DNA of 64,000 bases, from NCBI RefSeq assembly GCF_027172205.1, contig NC_070614.1, positions 33,780,001-33,844,000 of the forward strand, in the 5' to 3' direction. How positions within the stretch are numbered: the stretch's first letter is position 1; every line of letters starts with the position of its first letter. Position numbers and translations under genes: made by a program. Below are positions 46,101 through 57,600 of the stretch, in pieces. The DNA comes from Podarcis raffonei. Its lineage: Eukaryota; Chordata; Lepidosauria; Squamata; Lacertidae. The notes beneath the pieces were generated by a model, which was given only the letters and a program-made list of their open reading frames with translations, had not been told where the DNA came from and made no database searches.

Positions 46101-49100
46101 TTTTGATTCATGAACTGTTCTAGGTCCTCTTGAGTCTGCCCAGTAGATCTTGTAGCATTAGTGTCAAGTGGAGTAGACAGTACTGATATTACTGAGAAGA
46201 CAGTTTCATATGTAAGCCACTGAAATATTTGAAGAATATATATTTTCTTTCTCATCTTAGCTCCATCACTTTGTGAAGAGAGTCTCATTTAACAACAGTG
46301 CTGGTGATGAGATTTCTTTTGACCAGAATGGAGAACTGGAAGCTGGATTTGATATTATCAACTGGGTGACTTTCCTAAATCAGTCCTTTCGAAGAGTGAA
46401 AGTTGGGAGGCTGCAAGCCAGAGCAAAAGCATTCACCATTAATGAAGGTGACATCACATGGCACAGTGGTTTCAAGCAGGTAATTTCAAGTAATTTTGAA
46501 AGTTTCCAATTAAGACCAAACAGTAAGGGAACATTCCTAAGGATGGGAACCCACCACAAATTATGCCATCTTAAATTGAGCAAACATACAGTACATAGGA
46601 TCAAAATTCCATGCAGGAGCAGGGCTACCATTGGCTGATTTGGTTTGAGCTCAGCAGAGGGAACACAAGACTTTAAAATACAGTACAGTTAGAGTTACAG
46701 CAGAGAAAAGGAGCAGATCCCACATTGATCTGATCATTTTTAATTGTTCAACCATCAATTGTTGAACAATACCAACAGTCACTGGGAGATCCAAAAGTAT
46801 TTTTACTACCCTGGATGCTTTTGATGTTCTGTTTAATACAGTATTAGCAACTCAGTTTACCTTAATAGGGACGCGGGTGGTGCTGTGGGTAAAACCTCAG
46901 CGTCTAGGACTTGCCGATCGCATGGTCGGCGGTTCGAATCCCCGCAGCGGGGTGCGCTCCCGTTGTTCGGTCCCAGTGCCTGCCAACCTAGCAGTTCGAA
47001 AGCACCCCCGGGTGCAAGTAGATAAATAGGGACCGCTTACCAGCGGGAAGGTAAACGGCGTTCTATGTGCTGCGCTGGCTCGCCAGATGCAGCTTGTCAC
47101 GCTGGCCACGTGACCCGGAAGTGTCTGCGGACAGCACTGGCTCCCAGCCTATAGATTGAGATGAGCGCACAACCCTAGAGTCTGTCAAGACTGGCCCGTA
47201 CGGGCAGGGGCACCTTTACCTTTTACCTTACCTTAATAATTCCTTTTTAAAAATAATATTTATTACAGACTTTCTTGGTTTACGAAAGTAATTTCCACCT
47301 CAAAATCATAGCTGTAATGTGTTATTTTTTTAAAAAAAATTCCATGGCTAGCAATAGCCACTTTACTTTCATTTTCTTCAGTTCTTTAGTAGCAGGAAAC
47401 AGGAAAGGGAATACAGATTTATACACAGGGATTCCCCTCATCTGTTTAATCAGACTGTAGATTTCCACCACAAGATGGGGAGGGGTCTCTTTACAATTAC
47501 AATGTTCCTTGTCCAATAAGTATTTTAAAAAGAGTCTTCCTTAGCTATAAAAGTGATTATGTGGTGTTTGGGCATGATGACAACTTCTCAGCTTGCCAGA
47601 TTGCTCTAACTCAATCAAAGCATTTTGAGATTAATTTAAAATGGCCTCAATCAAAGCATTTCAGGTTAACTTCCTTGATCACCCTTATCTACAAACTAAT
47701 AGGCAGACAACATGTCTGACTAATCAATCGGCACATAATTATCTTCTCTCAACAAGAGATAACAGATAGATAGCTGAAATGTCATTTCTCGATGAGTAGA
47801 CCCATTGAAATCAATAGACCCATTTTAATCAGTAAACTCAGACACTGCCATTGTTTTGCTGAAATCAAGTCATGTATTCAGTTTTCTGTCTTTCTACCAT
47901 TTTATGTTGAAAATTAATGGAAGAAGATGGAAAAGTAAAAGAAAGAAAAAGGGGAAAGAGAAAGCTATAATTCTGAGCCCTGAGATACATTCAGAGATAT
48001 AGAGGTAATTGAGTTTGTGTAAAATGTCTATGTAGTTGCCCAAATATATTTGCTGAATAATATTTGTTGGTTGTTGTTTTTTAATTTATAGATTACCGAT
48101 TATTTGTATCACTGGTATGTAATGACAAGGTTTTCATCATTTTCTCTCATTTATGCAAAGGCCCAGCCTATTTCTGTATGTTCAGACAAGTGCCATCCAG
48201 GTTATAGCAAGAAAATGAAGGAAGGGGCACCATTTTGCTGCTATGATTGCATCCCCTGTCCAAATGGGAAGATTTCAAGCCTTGACGGTAAGAACTTCAG
48301 TGTACAGGCTTAAATTTAATGTAGTTTCCAAAGCACATGGCAATTCAAGTTGTGATGTTGTTGCTGATGATATTGTTTTTAATTGGCTGAATCAGAATCT
48401 CCAGAAAGGCATAACAAAATCCAATTCAAACTCTATGATAAGATCCCATGCCAAATAACACTGTCACAACCCTATTACATTGTTGCAGTATTAGAGCGAG
48501 ATAAATACACTGAGGTTCGAGAAAACAAAATAAACCATTTTTCTCTTCCAATTTTCAGACATGGATGACTGTTCTGAATGTGCAGAGGATCAGTATCCCA
48601 ACAAGGACCAAGATTTGTGTGTTCACAAGACAGTAACCTTCTTGTCTTATGAAGAACCGCTTGGGATCATCTTAGCCATTTTTTCAATTTTCTTTTCGTT
48701 CTTCACCGCTTTGGTTCTAGGAATATTTATCAAGCAACATGACACTCCCATTGTCAAAGCCAACAACCGAAGCCTTTCATATACTCTCCTCATTGCCCTC
48801 TTGTTCTGCTTCCTTTGTGCTTTGCTTTTCATTGGCCCACCTCTGAAAGCAATATGCCTTCTCCAACAAATTAGTTTTGGTATAGTTTTCTGTGTTGCTG
48901 TTTCTTGCATATTGGCCAAAACCATGACAGTGGTTCTGGCTTTCATGGCTACCAAACCAGGAAGCATGATGAGGAAATGGGTGGGCAAATCACTGGCCAT
49001 ATCAATTGTCCTTTCATGCTCTTTTATCCAAACATCAATTGGTGTCATATGGTTGGCAACCTTTCCACCATTCCCAGATGCTGACATGCACTCAGAGACT

Positions 49101-49451
49101 GAAGAAATTATACTGGGATGTAATGAGGGGTCTGTGATTATGTTTTTCTGTCTTCTTGGCTATATGGGTTTTCTTTCCATTGTCTGCTTCTGCATAGCTT
49201 TCCTTGCCAGGAAGTTACCTGACAGCTTCAATGAAGCCAAGTTTATCACTTTCAGCATGTTGGTCTTCTGCAGTGTTTGGTTGACCTTTGTTCCAACCTA
49301 CCTGAGTACCAAGGGAAAATACATGGTGGCTGTGGAGGTCTTCTCCATTTTAGCTTCTGGTGCTGGTTTACTGGCTTTCATTTTTTTACCAAAATGTTAC
49401 ATTATTGTTTGGAGGCCTGATTTGAACAACAGGGAACGACTAATTAAGTGA
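42166..49451 (+). CDS. V2R-D2: complete vomeronasal type-2 receptor, six exons
   Basis: Exons 42166-42431, 43583-43874, 44520-45350, 46261-46479, 48161-48287 and 48559-49451, exactly the lengths of V2R-D1 (2,628 nt, 875 residues), with the same phases and intact sites. The start is the in-frame ATG matching D1; the frame is open upstream to 42097, but that ATG is not conserved. Replacements relative to D1 concentrate in exon 1 and in two patches of exon 3 (44757-44774, and the MVT at about 44863), while exons 4 and 5 are unchanged. Intron 4 has gained a Sauria SINE that D1 lacks; intron 5 is shorter than in D1. A possible polyadenylation signal AATAAA follows at about 49636, just beyond the point where similarity to the D1 flank ends. 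The product should be a functional receptor with altered ligand preference; that last point is inference. Confidence 0.93.
43175..43194 (+). repeat. (TA)n run in V2R-D2 intron 1
   Basis: Short TA array; a (CA)n run precedes it at 43071-43099. Neither is present at full length in D1. Confidence 0.85.
43583..43874 (+). CDS. V2R-D2 exon 2
   Basis: 292 nt; four replacements against D1 (YFIPHWTYL versus YSIAHWTYI, and F to S before PNYKCG). Confidence 0.92.
44035..44151 (+). mobile_element. CR1 LINE 3' tail in V2R-D2 intron 2
   Basis: Counterpart of 35018-35117; better preserved, with GGTTGGACTAGATGGCCCTT and terminal ATTCTATAATTCTATGATTC repeats. Confidence 0.85.
44520..45350 (+). CDS. V2R-D2 exon 3 (ligand-binding domain)
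   Basis: 277 codons; starts FTHGSVP; donor CAG/GTGATG (D1 has GTAATG). Codons at 44757-44774 read ATSFSN. Confidence 0.93.
45487..45536 (+). repeat. (GATA)n array in V2R-D2 intron 3
   Basis: Imperfect GATA tetranucleotide array at the site of D1's (GA)n. Confidence 0.85.
46261..46479 (+). CDS. V2R-D2 exon 4
   Basis: 73 codons, protein identical to D1 exon 4; acceptor CATCTTAG, donor CAG/GTAATT. Confidence 0.92.
46868..47227 (+). mobile_element. Full-length Sauria SINE with target duplication in V2R-D2 intron 4
   Basis: Starts GGGACGCGGGTGGTGCTGTG (tRNA head, A box), has GGTCGGCGGTTCGAATCCCC (B box), the CTGCCAACCTAGCAGTTCGA body and a short (TTTACC) tail. TTACCTTAATA (11 bp) is repeated exactly at 46857-46867 and 47228-47238. 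V2R-D1 has the empty site near 37857. Confidence 0.92.
48161..48287 (+). CDS. V2R-D2 exon 5 (cysteine-rich)
   Basis: 127 nt, protein identical to D1 exon 5; acceptor GCAAAG, donor G/GTAAGA. Confidence 0.92.
48559..49451 (+). CDS. V2R-D2 exon 6 (seven-helix domain)
   Basis: 893 nt, stop 49449-49451. Eleven replacements against D1, most in the loop after helix 2 ([11 protein letters not shown] versus [11 protein letters not shown]) and around helix 4. Confidence 0.93.
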
Positions 49452-50108
49452 AAATGTTAAAATTATTAATTGTAAGCCGTTTTGTTTATAAGAATGCATT
49501 TCAGTTTTTTTACAGCATTTCATTCAATATCTGCAAATACAAAATTCTCCTAGCCCCTCACATATACAGATTCTTTCAATCTCTCTTCCCTTTCTGCTCT
49601 CTCAGTCTGTATATTTTCATCTATAAGGTGCAAAAAATAAAATGATGCATTACAGTTCACATACTGTTTTGTAAAGTGTGAATTAGTTATGTTCATCTTT
49701 CAATTTGAATTGAATTAAATTTCTCCTCTGTTTCCAGAGGCAGAAAGCAGGGAATGTTAGGGGATCCAATCAGAGGTGAGGTGGGGTGGTAGCTTTATGC
49801 TAAAAGCCATAAAAGACTTGTGCCAGTTCTGCTACACTCAGCAATTCAGTTTAATCAATATTTATTCTAAATAGTTGGATTTAATTTTGATGATGTAGTT
49901 GCTAATGAGGATCATATCTTTAAATTGTTGGTAGCTCAGTCTCCTGCAGAAAAGACCAACAACGGCTCTTCCAGCACATTAAAGACTAACAAATTAATTG
50001 TGGCATAAGCTTTCTCCTGAAGCACATGTTTTGGGTCAATTGCAAATAAGTGGCAATGATTTGTTCCAAGTACAGAATTCCCCTGTGATGTTGCATGCAA
50101 CTCTCATT
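49452..50108. other. 3' flank of V2R-D2 and spacer
   Basis: Similarity to the D1 flank ends near 49627; a possible poly(A) signal lies at about 49636. 49960-50025 (CAGCACATTAAAGACTAACA, ATAAGCTTTCTCCTGAAGCA) is a dispersed repeat I recognise from reptiles but cannot assign to a family. Confidence 0.45.
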
Positions 50109-50371
50109 GTACTGCCCTTACTAAAAACTACCAGCATACTTTGGCCTTGACATTTGTGGTTAAGGAGATCAATCAAAACCACCAGCTCCTGTCCAATGTT
50201 ACCATGGGTTTCTGCATCTATGGCAGCTACTTCAGTGAAAGGTGGAGCTATCATGCCACAATGGAACTTCTCTCAACACAGACCAGATTTGTCCCCAACT
50301 ACAAGTGTGATGCATGGGATAATCTGAGAGCAGTCATTGGAGAACTTTACTCTGAAATCTCCTGTTTTAAG

Positions 50372-50516
50372 CAGTACTTTTTTTCTGGGGGACACAGGGT
50401 TATGCATACCCCTAAACATTTTGTGAATCTAAGTTTGGCCTCATTGAGGGGCAGTATTTCAATATGAATAGGAAAATGAGAGTACCCCTAAACAGTTTTT
50501 AGGAAAATAAGAACTG
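50372..50516. mobile_element. hAT-type MITE inserted in V2R-E exon 2
   Basis: Ends CAGTACTTTTTTTCTGGGGG and ...AAATAAGAACTG; interior TACCCCTAAACATTTTGTGA. Flanks GTTTTAAG (50364-50371) and ATTTTAGG (50517-50524) agree at 6 of 8 positions, an aged 8-bp duplication. Confidence 0.7.
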
Positions 50517-51106
50517 ATTTTAGGTCTCTACAAGGTTCCACAGGTGGGATGCAAGTGTGTATAGTGCCTTTCCAGAGATTTTTGTGTAGTTTGGGGATGA
50601 GAGAAAGAAATGTTTGAGATGAACATGTAGACTGTCCATTCTCTTTAAAAACCCATCACAACCATATATATAACTTTAATCCAGCATAATTTGTTCACAC
50701 ACAAAATAATATTTGGAACAATAAACATGCAGGATTTTTTTTTAAAAAAATACAATTCTTACCTGTGACTGGACTCGGTTATAGGTTTGAATCCTCTAAT
50801 TTTCTGTTCTCTTCATTTTATATGATTTTATGTGTTCTTATATTACTGCTTTAATGGCTTCAATATACTGTTAACTGGGAGCAACTGATGACATTTTTAA
50901 AGAACTTGGAAATTATATAGCAAACCCACTCCCAGCACCCCTACTCCTGTGGGCAAAAATAAAGGCAACACTAGGTATAAACAACTAGACAAGACACTAG
51001 GAATTTAAAATTGGTCACAACTTTTATTGATTACAGATGTAGGTAGACTTTGTCTCAAGTACTGGGCATATAGACATTATCAGCCACCAGGTGGAGGCCT
51101 AAACCT

Positions 51107-51145
51107 TACACACACACACACACACACACAGACAGACAGACACAC
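51107..51145 (+). repeat. (CA)n/(GACA)n microsatellite
   Basis: CA run followed by GACA units directly upstream of the V2R-E exon 3 remnant. Confidence 0.85.
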
Positions 51146-51471
51146 ATCTCTATTTCTATTTCTGCTTCCACTTGATCATTCTCTAGTTCACATATGGCTC
51201 TGCTCGATTTATTAATGAGGACACCAAAGACCTTTCATTTTACAAATGGTGCCAAGTGGGGCCCATCAATACAATGGAATTCTGTGATTGTTTATGCATT
51301 CCCGCTGCCCATGGGCAGGGGACCTTGTTGCAGAAGATAGCAATGAAGAAAGATTCTTGGAAATAGTGATGCTATAGTTTTCACGGTGTGGCATCTGTTT
51401 TGCTTTAATAGAAAGAGTCAATGCACTTTACATCACTGATGTATTTGACATGCTGGAATGGGGAGCATAGC

Positions 51472-51893
51472 TTAATGATGATGATGATGATGATGATGAT
51501 GTATACCCCGCCCATCTGGCTGGGTTTCCCCAGCCACTATGGGCGGCTTCCAACAAAATATTAAAATACAATAATCTGTTAAACATTAAAAGCTTCCCTA
51601 AACAGGGCTGCCTTCAGATGTCTTCTAAAAGTCTGGTAGTTGTTTTTCTCTTTGACATCTGTTGGGAGAGCGTTCCACAGGGCAGGTGCCACTACCTAGA
51701 AAGCCCTCTGCCTGGTTCTATGTAACTTGGCTTCTCGCAGTGAGGGAACCGCCAGAAGGCCCTTGGCACTGGACCTCAGTGTCCAGGCAGAACGATGGGG
51801 GTGGAAACACTCCTTCAGGTATACTGGACCGAGGCCATTAAGGGCTTTAAAGGTCAGCACCAACACTTTGAATTGTGCTCAGAAACATACTGG
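51472..51893 (-). mobile_element. L2-like LINE 3' end inside V2R-E exon 3
   Basis: (GAT)n tail at 51475-51501, then CCCCGCCCATCTGGCTGGGT and reverse complement of the ORF2 C-terminus. Receptor sequence continues on both sides. Confidence 0.8.
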
Positions 51894-52095
51894 GAGCCAA
51901 TGTATAATATTATGGAGAGCAAAGCCCATGTGTTCATGATCTCTGTAGAAACACAGTCTATGATAAATTGGAGATGGTTGCTACATCTACCCGAAATAAA
52001 ATAAGTCCCCAGCCCCAACCCAATCTGGCAGAACTTGAAGGATCAGCAACATGCAACAACCAACAACAACACGGTCATAGAAAGTGACATGGTGA

Positions 52096-52096
<1 letters not shown>

Positions 52097-52131
<35 letters not shown>
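52097..52131 (+). repeat. (GT)n microsatellite
   Basis: Pure GT run between the V2R-E remnant and V2R-F. Confidence 0.9.
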
Positions 52132-52133
<2 letters not shown>

Positions 52134-52486
52134 ACAGGGTGGGGTTGGTGTGGCTGGGGCTAGGAAGGGAAGTCTGCAAAGTTAAGAGCCCACAGATTTT
52201 CCTTGTGGACTTTCCTTCACTGGAGGTTTTTAGCAATCTGTCATGGGTGTTTGAGTGGAGATCCTTACCTTGCAGAATGTTGGGCTAGATGAAGAGGTGG
52301 TCTATTTTCAGTCTCCACAAAAGTCATCCAAAGTAAAATGCTGTCTGAATTTCAGATTAGAGTTGGGTGGAATTATTATTTTTATTTAAAATTGAGTTTA
52401 TAAACCATCACAGTTGTCTCATCAGAATGGCATCAGCATTTAGCTCAGAAACAAAGGTCACACACACAGGTTGTATTGCTAGAAAA

Positions 52487-53400
52487 TTATATTGTATTCA
52501 GTTTTTTTTTCCTGAGGAGTTGCTCCCTATTGTTCAGCTCAGGCCTTAGCACAATAATGTAGCATTTCGGAAAAAATATACAACCCAGCAAGCCAAAACT
52601 GGATGATAAGATGGAAAAAATTTCCACAGCCACCATGTATTTTCCCTTCGTGCTCAGGTAGGTTGGGACAAAAGATAACCAGACACTGCAAAAGATCAAC
52701 ATACTAAATGTGATAAACTTGGCTTCGTTGAAACTGTCAGGCAACTTCCTGGCAAAGAAAGCCACAGTGAAGCTAACAATGGCCAGGAAGCCCAAGTACC
52801 CCAAGACACAGTAAAACATAGTCACAGACCCTTCATTACATTCTAGTAAAATTTCTTCAGTCACAGAATGCATGTCAACATCTGGGAATGGGGGAGAGGT
52901 TGCCAGCCATATAGCACAAATACCTGCTTGCATAAGGGAGCAGGAAAGAACAATGGAGGAGGCCAGTCTTTTCCCCACCCATTTCCTCATTTTAGAACCA
53001 GGCTTGGTGGCCATGAAAGCCAGAACCACAGTGACAGATTTTGCCAATACAGAAGAAACAGCCATGGAGAAGATGATGCCAAAGGCAGTTTGTCGGAATA
53101 GACACCCCAGTATCCAAGGTCTGCCAATGAAGAGCAATACACAGAGGGGGCAGAGCAGGAGGGAGAGAAGGAGAAGGTAGGTAAGATTCCTGTTGTTAGC
53201 TTTGACAATAGGAGTGTCATGATACTTCATAAATTCCACAAGCACAAGAGCTGTGATTAAAGAACATGAAAGAGCACCAGTGACTAAGCTGATTCCCAAG
53301 GGCTCTTCAAAAGCCAGGAAGCTTACAGCTTTGGGAGTGCAAAAATCCTGATCTTCATTTGGGTGACGGTCTTCTGGGCACCAGAAACAGTCGTTCATGT
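52487..53400 (-). CDS. V2R-F exon 6 (seven-helix domain)
   Basis: 914 nt, acceptor TTTTCAG, stop TAA 52489-52487. [49 protein letters not shown]; complete. Confidence 0.93.
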
Positions 53401-54158
53401 CTGAAAAACAATATTCCCTGTCAGTCTTCCCAAACATTTCCTGATCCTCAATTGGAATTGCAATCCAAATGGCTGGCCCTTGTGCTGCAGGTGGCGCTGT
53501 GGTCTAAACCACTGAGCCTCTTGGGCTTGCTGCTTGTAAGGTTGGCAGTTCAAATCCCCACAACGGAGTGAGCTCCAGTTGCTGTGTCCCAGCTTCTGCC
53601 AACCTAACAGTTTGAAAGCACGCCAGTGTAAGTAGATAAATAGGTACTGCTATAGCAGGAAGGTAAATGGTGTTTTCATGTGCTCTGGTTTCCGTTCCGT
53701 TGTGCCAGAAGCAGTTTAATCATGCTGGCCACATGACCCGGAAAGCTGTCTGTGGACAAACACTGGCTCCTCGGCCTGAAAGTGAGATGAGTGACGGAAC
53801 CCCATAGTCGCCATTGACAGGACTTAACCATCCAGGGGTCCTTTACCTTTACCTTTACCTTTACCATCTGTGTGAAAGCAGAATATTTCTATCCTATGGC
53901 ACAGGTGTGGGGAAGCCTTGTTCCATGCCCTGTATGTGTGGGGCACATATCCTGGGAGCACTGAGGCCCATAGACTGCAGCAAAATACTGGTCCCAGGTA
54001 TTGCTTGGTACCTTGCTAATACTATGGGCTCATGGGGAAAAGTTGTCCTATTAGCCCTTGCAAAGGGAAGTGAAAATATTTCATCAGTTGTATCTTGGAG
54101 TGAATGTGTCATGAAGTGCCAGTGCAGTAGCAAGTGTGTGTGTGTGTGTGGTGTGTGT

Positions 54159-54204
<46 letters not shown>

Positions 54205-54589
54205 GGAAAATGGCCAAAAAGAAGAAAGATATGAAATAATTTACCAAAAACTCACACACAAACTTTGTTTCATTGCGGTGCCTTTTAGGGCCACAGTGAA
54301 ACACCTGGGTAAGCACAGAAACAGCTGAGCTACCTCCATCAATCTGCCCCAACCCTGTGATCCCTACTGCCAGGTTGAGATGGACCTCCCACCCCACACT
54401 TTGCGCTTGTTACCGTCCATTTTCCATCGTCGGTGGTCATATCGCAGTACACAGGCACAGGGATATTGGGGCCCGCAGGAACTTTGAAATGTCTTAAGAA
54501 TTTTTAGTCCTGAATAATTCAGGAGGGAGGGTCACTTTTGACTTTAGCCTAATGATCAGGGAGAATATTCCATTTCTTACCCACAACAC

Positions 54590-54636
<47 letters not shown>

Positions 54637-57600
54637 TTATTTATACCCTGCCCATCTGGCTGGGCTTCCCCAGCCACTCTGGACGGCTTCCAACAAAATA
54701 TTAAAATACAGTAATGCACCAAACATTAAAAGCTTCCCTAAACAGGGCTGCCTTCAGATGTCTTCTAAATGTCTGGTAGTTGTTGTTCTCTTCGACATCT
54801 GCTGGGAGGGTGTTCCACAGGGCGGGTACGACTACCTAGAAGGCCCTCTGCCTGGTTCCCGGTAACTTGGCTTCTCGCAGTGAGGGAACCGCCAGAAGGC
54901 TCTCGGCATTGGACCTCAGTGTCCAGGTAGAAGGATGGAGGTGGAGACACTCCTTCAGATCTACTGGACCGAGGCCGTTTAGGGTTTTAAAGGTCAGCAT
55001 CAACACTTTGAATTGTGCTCGGAAATGTACTGGGAACCAAGGTAGGTCTTTCAAGATTGGTGTTATGTGGTTTCGGTGGCTGCTCCCAGTCACCAGTCTA
55101 GCTGCCACATTCTGGATTAGGTGTAGTTTCCAGGTCACCTTCAAAGGTAGCCCCACATAGAGTGCATTGCAGTAGTCCAAGCGAGAGATAACCAGAGCAT
55201 GCACCACTCTGGCGAGGTAGTCTCAGCCTGCGTACCAGATGGAGCTGGTAAACAGCTGTCCTGGACACAGAATTGACCTGCACCTCCATGGACAGCTGTG
55301 AGTCCAGAATGACTCCCAGGCTGTGAACCTGTTCAAAGTCAATAGCCCTGGTTAACTCCACATTCCAGTGGGCCACCAGGGAATCTGTTGAAAGGCCATC
55401 AACATGGAATAAAACATCCCCTACCACTCTCTGGAAATCATTTGGATCCATTATGTGGTGGAGGCGGACCATCCAAATCGGTCCCACCTCCATGCAGAGG
55501 GGAAGGGTCACAGAGAAGTCCAGTTGCACCAGGTAGTGATCTGACCATGGCACTTCTTCAGTTTCACTTTTACTTAGTGTCAGATCACAAACATCCATAG
55601 AGGTGAATACCAGGTCTAAGGCATGTCCGTGGCTATGAGTTGGGTCAGACTTATTCAGGGACAGCCCCATGGAGGCCATGCTTTCCACAAAGTCCTGAGC
55701 TGCCCCTTGTAAGCATGGCTGAGCCCATTAGTACTCACTTAGATCTTCCATATCTGACTGGAAAAGATGCCAAATCAGAATAGGGGCATTCTGAATACAG
55801 TGGTACTTCAGAAGTCGAACGAAATATGTTCTGGAAATCCATTCGACACCCAAAACTTTCGGAAACCAAAGTGCAGCTCCTGAGACCCATGAAACATTCG
55901 GGTTCCAAAGATTGTTCACAAACTGGAACACTCACTTCCGGGTTTGCGGCATTCAGGGGCCAAAACGTTTGACTCGCCAGGCATTCAGGATTCAAGGTAT
56001 GACTGTATATGAAACCAGGCTTATTCATCTCTTGTCAGCGACTTTCCTATCAATGCCTACAGGCCTTCAAATTTTGTATATTGCTGGACATAAGGTATTA
56101 CCCTGAAATTGCTTTTACAATGAAAATTCTATAATTTATTTTTATATGTGGGATTGTTCTTAATTGGTTTTACTATTGATATTTTTAAGGTTGCAATATT
56201 TTATGAGAAGCAATTCATAAAATCCAACAAACAAGCAACCAACCAACAAACCAACCAACATATGAGGCCCATATACTCCTTACCTTTCTGGTTGGAAATC
56301 TTCCCTTCAGGACACGGGATGCAATCATGGCAGCAAAATGGCGCTCCTTCCTTCCTTTTTTTGTGATAACCAGGATGGCAACTGTCTGTACACACAGAAA
56401 TAGGCAGTGTCTGACCCAAAAGGAAATAAAACAATGTTACCATTTAGAATATAATCAGCAGGAAGTTGTATTTTCTTAGTAAATCTTTAGTTCAACAGTA
56501 GGCATTGTGATTTTTGAAAACCTTTGGTATCTGATACTTTACTAAGGATTGTAGGCAATATGAATAAAATCTATCACTAGTTTCATACACATGTTGGACC
56601 TTGGCCCAAAATGTTATCAAAGAAGGGAATGAGAGAAATCTTGAGCTTCATTCATTTATCTTTTCCAGGTTCACTCTGACCTGTGTTCCATTCATTAGAA
56701 TTTTGGAAAAATTAGGATAATTACCAAAAATAATTCTGAGATTGAAGCAAGAACAGTTTGATTCAGTGTTCTTTCCATCCGTTTCTTTTCCCCCATAACA
56801 ACAACAAAATTGATGTAGCTGTTATGGTATAGTCACAATGAGAACTGAGGCACATGTTGATGCAATTGTAAATATAAGCATTTAGTTTGCATATGTTCTC
56901 TCCAACTTTCTCTTGGATTGTTTTATCAATGTGCAAAGGATACAGACACCGTGGTATAACACCGTATAAGGATTATATTTATATTAAATGAAAATATGCA
57001 TGACCATTTTGGCCATCACATTTTCTTTTTTTTTTAATAATATTTTTATTGAACAATTTTTAATATAACAAAAACAAAACATACATAAACAAACATCAGA
57101 CAATAATAAAACATAAAAACAAGTACCATTTCATAACCCAATTTGTAAACCTTACTTCCTCGACCTCCCCTTACTTCCCGTTTCTGTATTCCAAATTCTT
57201 ACAGTTATTCAGCGAAATCTTGCCTTATTTTATTATAAATTTATAATATTCACCCTTATTCTCTTTATCATAACCCTTACTGATAGTAACCATTTATTTT
57301 AATCCAACATCATTCTAACTGTCACCAATTTTATAATGTTTCTTTAAATACTCCTTAAACTTTTTCCATTCTTCTTCCGCCGCTTCTCTTCCCTGGTCTC
57401 GGATTCTGCTCGTCATCTCCGCCAAATTCATATAGTCCAACACCTTCATCTGCCATTCTTCCAGTGTGGGTAGATCCTGTGTCTTCCAGTACTTTGCAAT
57501 GAGTATTCTAGCTGCTGTTGTAGCATACATAAAAAAGGTTGTATCTGTCTTTAACACCCCCTGGCCGACAATACCCAAGAGAAAGGCCTCTGGTTTCTTG

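Larger units (their letters stand above)
50109..52010 (+). pseudogene. V2R-E: pseudogene, exon 2 and part of exon 3
   Basis: Exon 2 remnant (about 50118-50371, then 50524-50542) reads LTKNYQHTLALTFVVKEINQ, NVTMGFCIYGSYFSERWSYH and, after an insertion, GLYKVPQ with a GTGGGA donor. Its acceptor AG appears lost (ATTGTAC where paralogues have ATTATAG), about 14 bp of coding sequence are missing, and a hAT MITE splits it. Exon 3 remnant starts after CTAG at 51187 (FTYGSARFINEDTK, FYKWCQVGPI with frameshifts, LIERVNALYITDVFDMLEWG), is interrupted by an L2 copy (51472-51893), resumes MYNIMESKAHVFMISVE and ends in stops. Exons 1 and 4-6 are missing. FTYG start groups it with A and D1/D2. Confidence 0.85.

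Noticed and set aside
46897-47109. Apparent tRNA-like B box and an open frame inside the D2 intron 4 repeat
   Set aside because: This is the tRNA-derived head of a Sauria SINE, not a tRNA gene; no acceptor stem pairing was seen.
51107-51145. Short regular repeats considered as a CRISPR-like or other structured array
   Set aside because: Simple dinucleotide and tetranucleotide repeats without spacers; a vertebrate nuclear locus.
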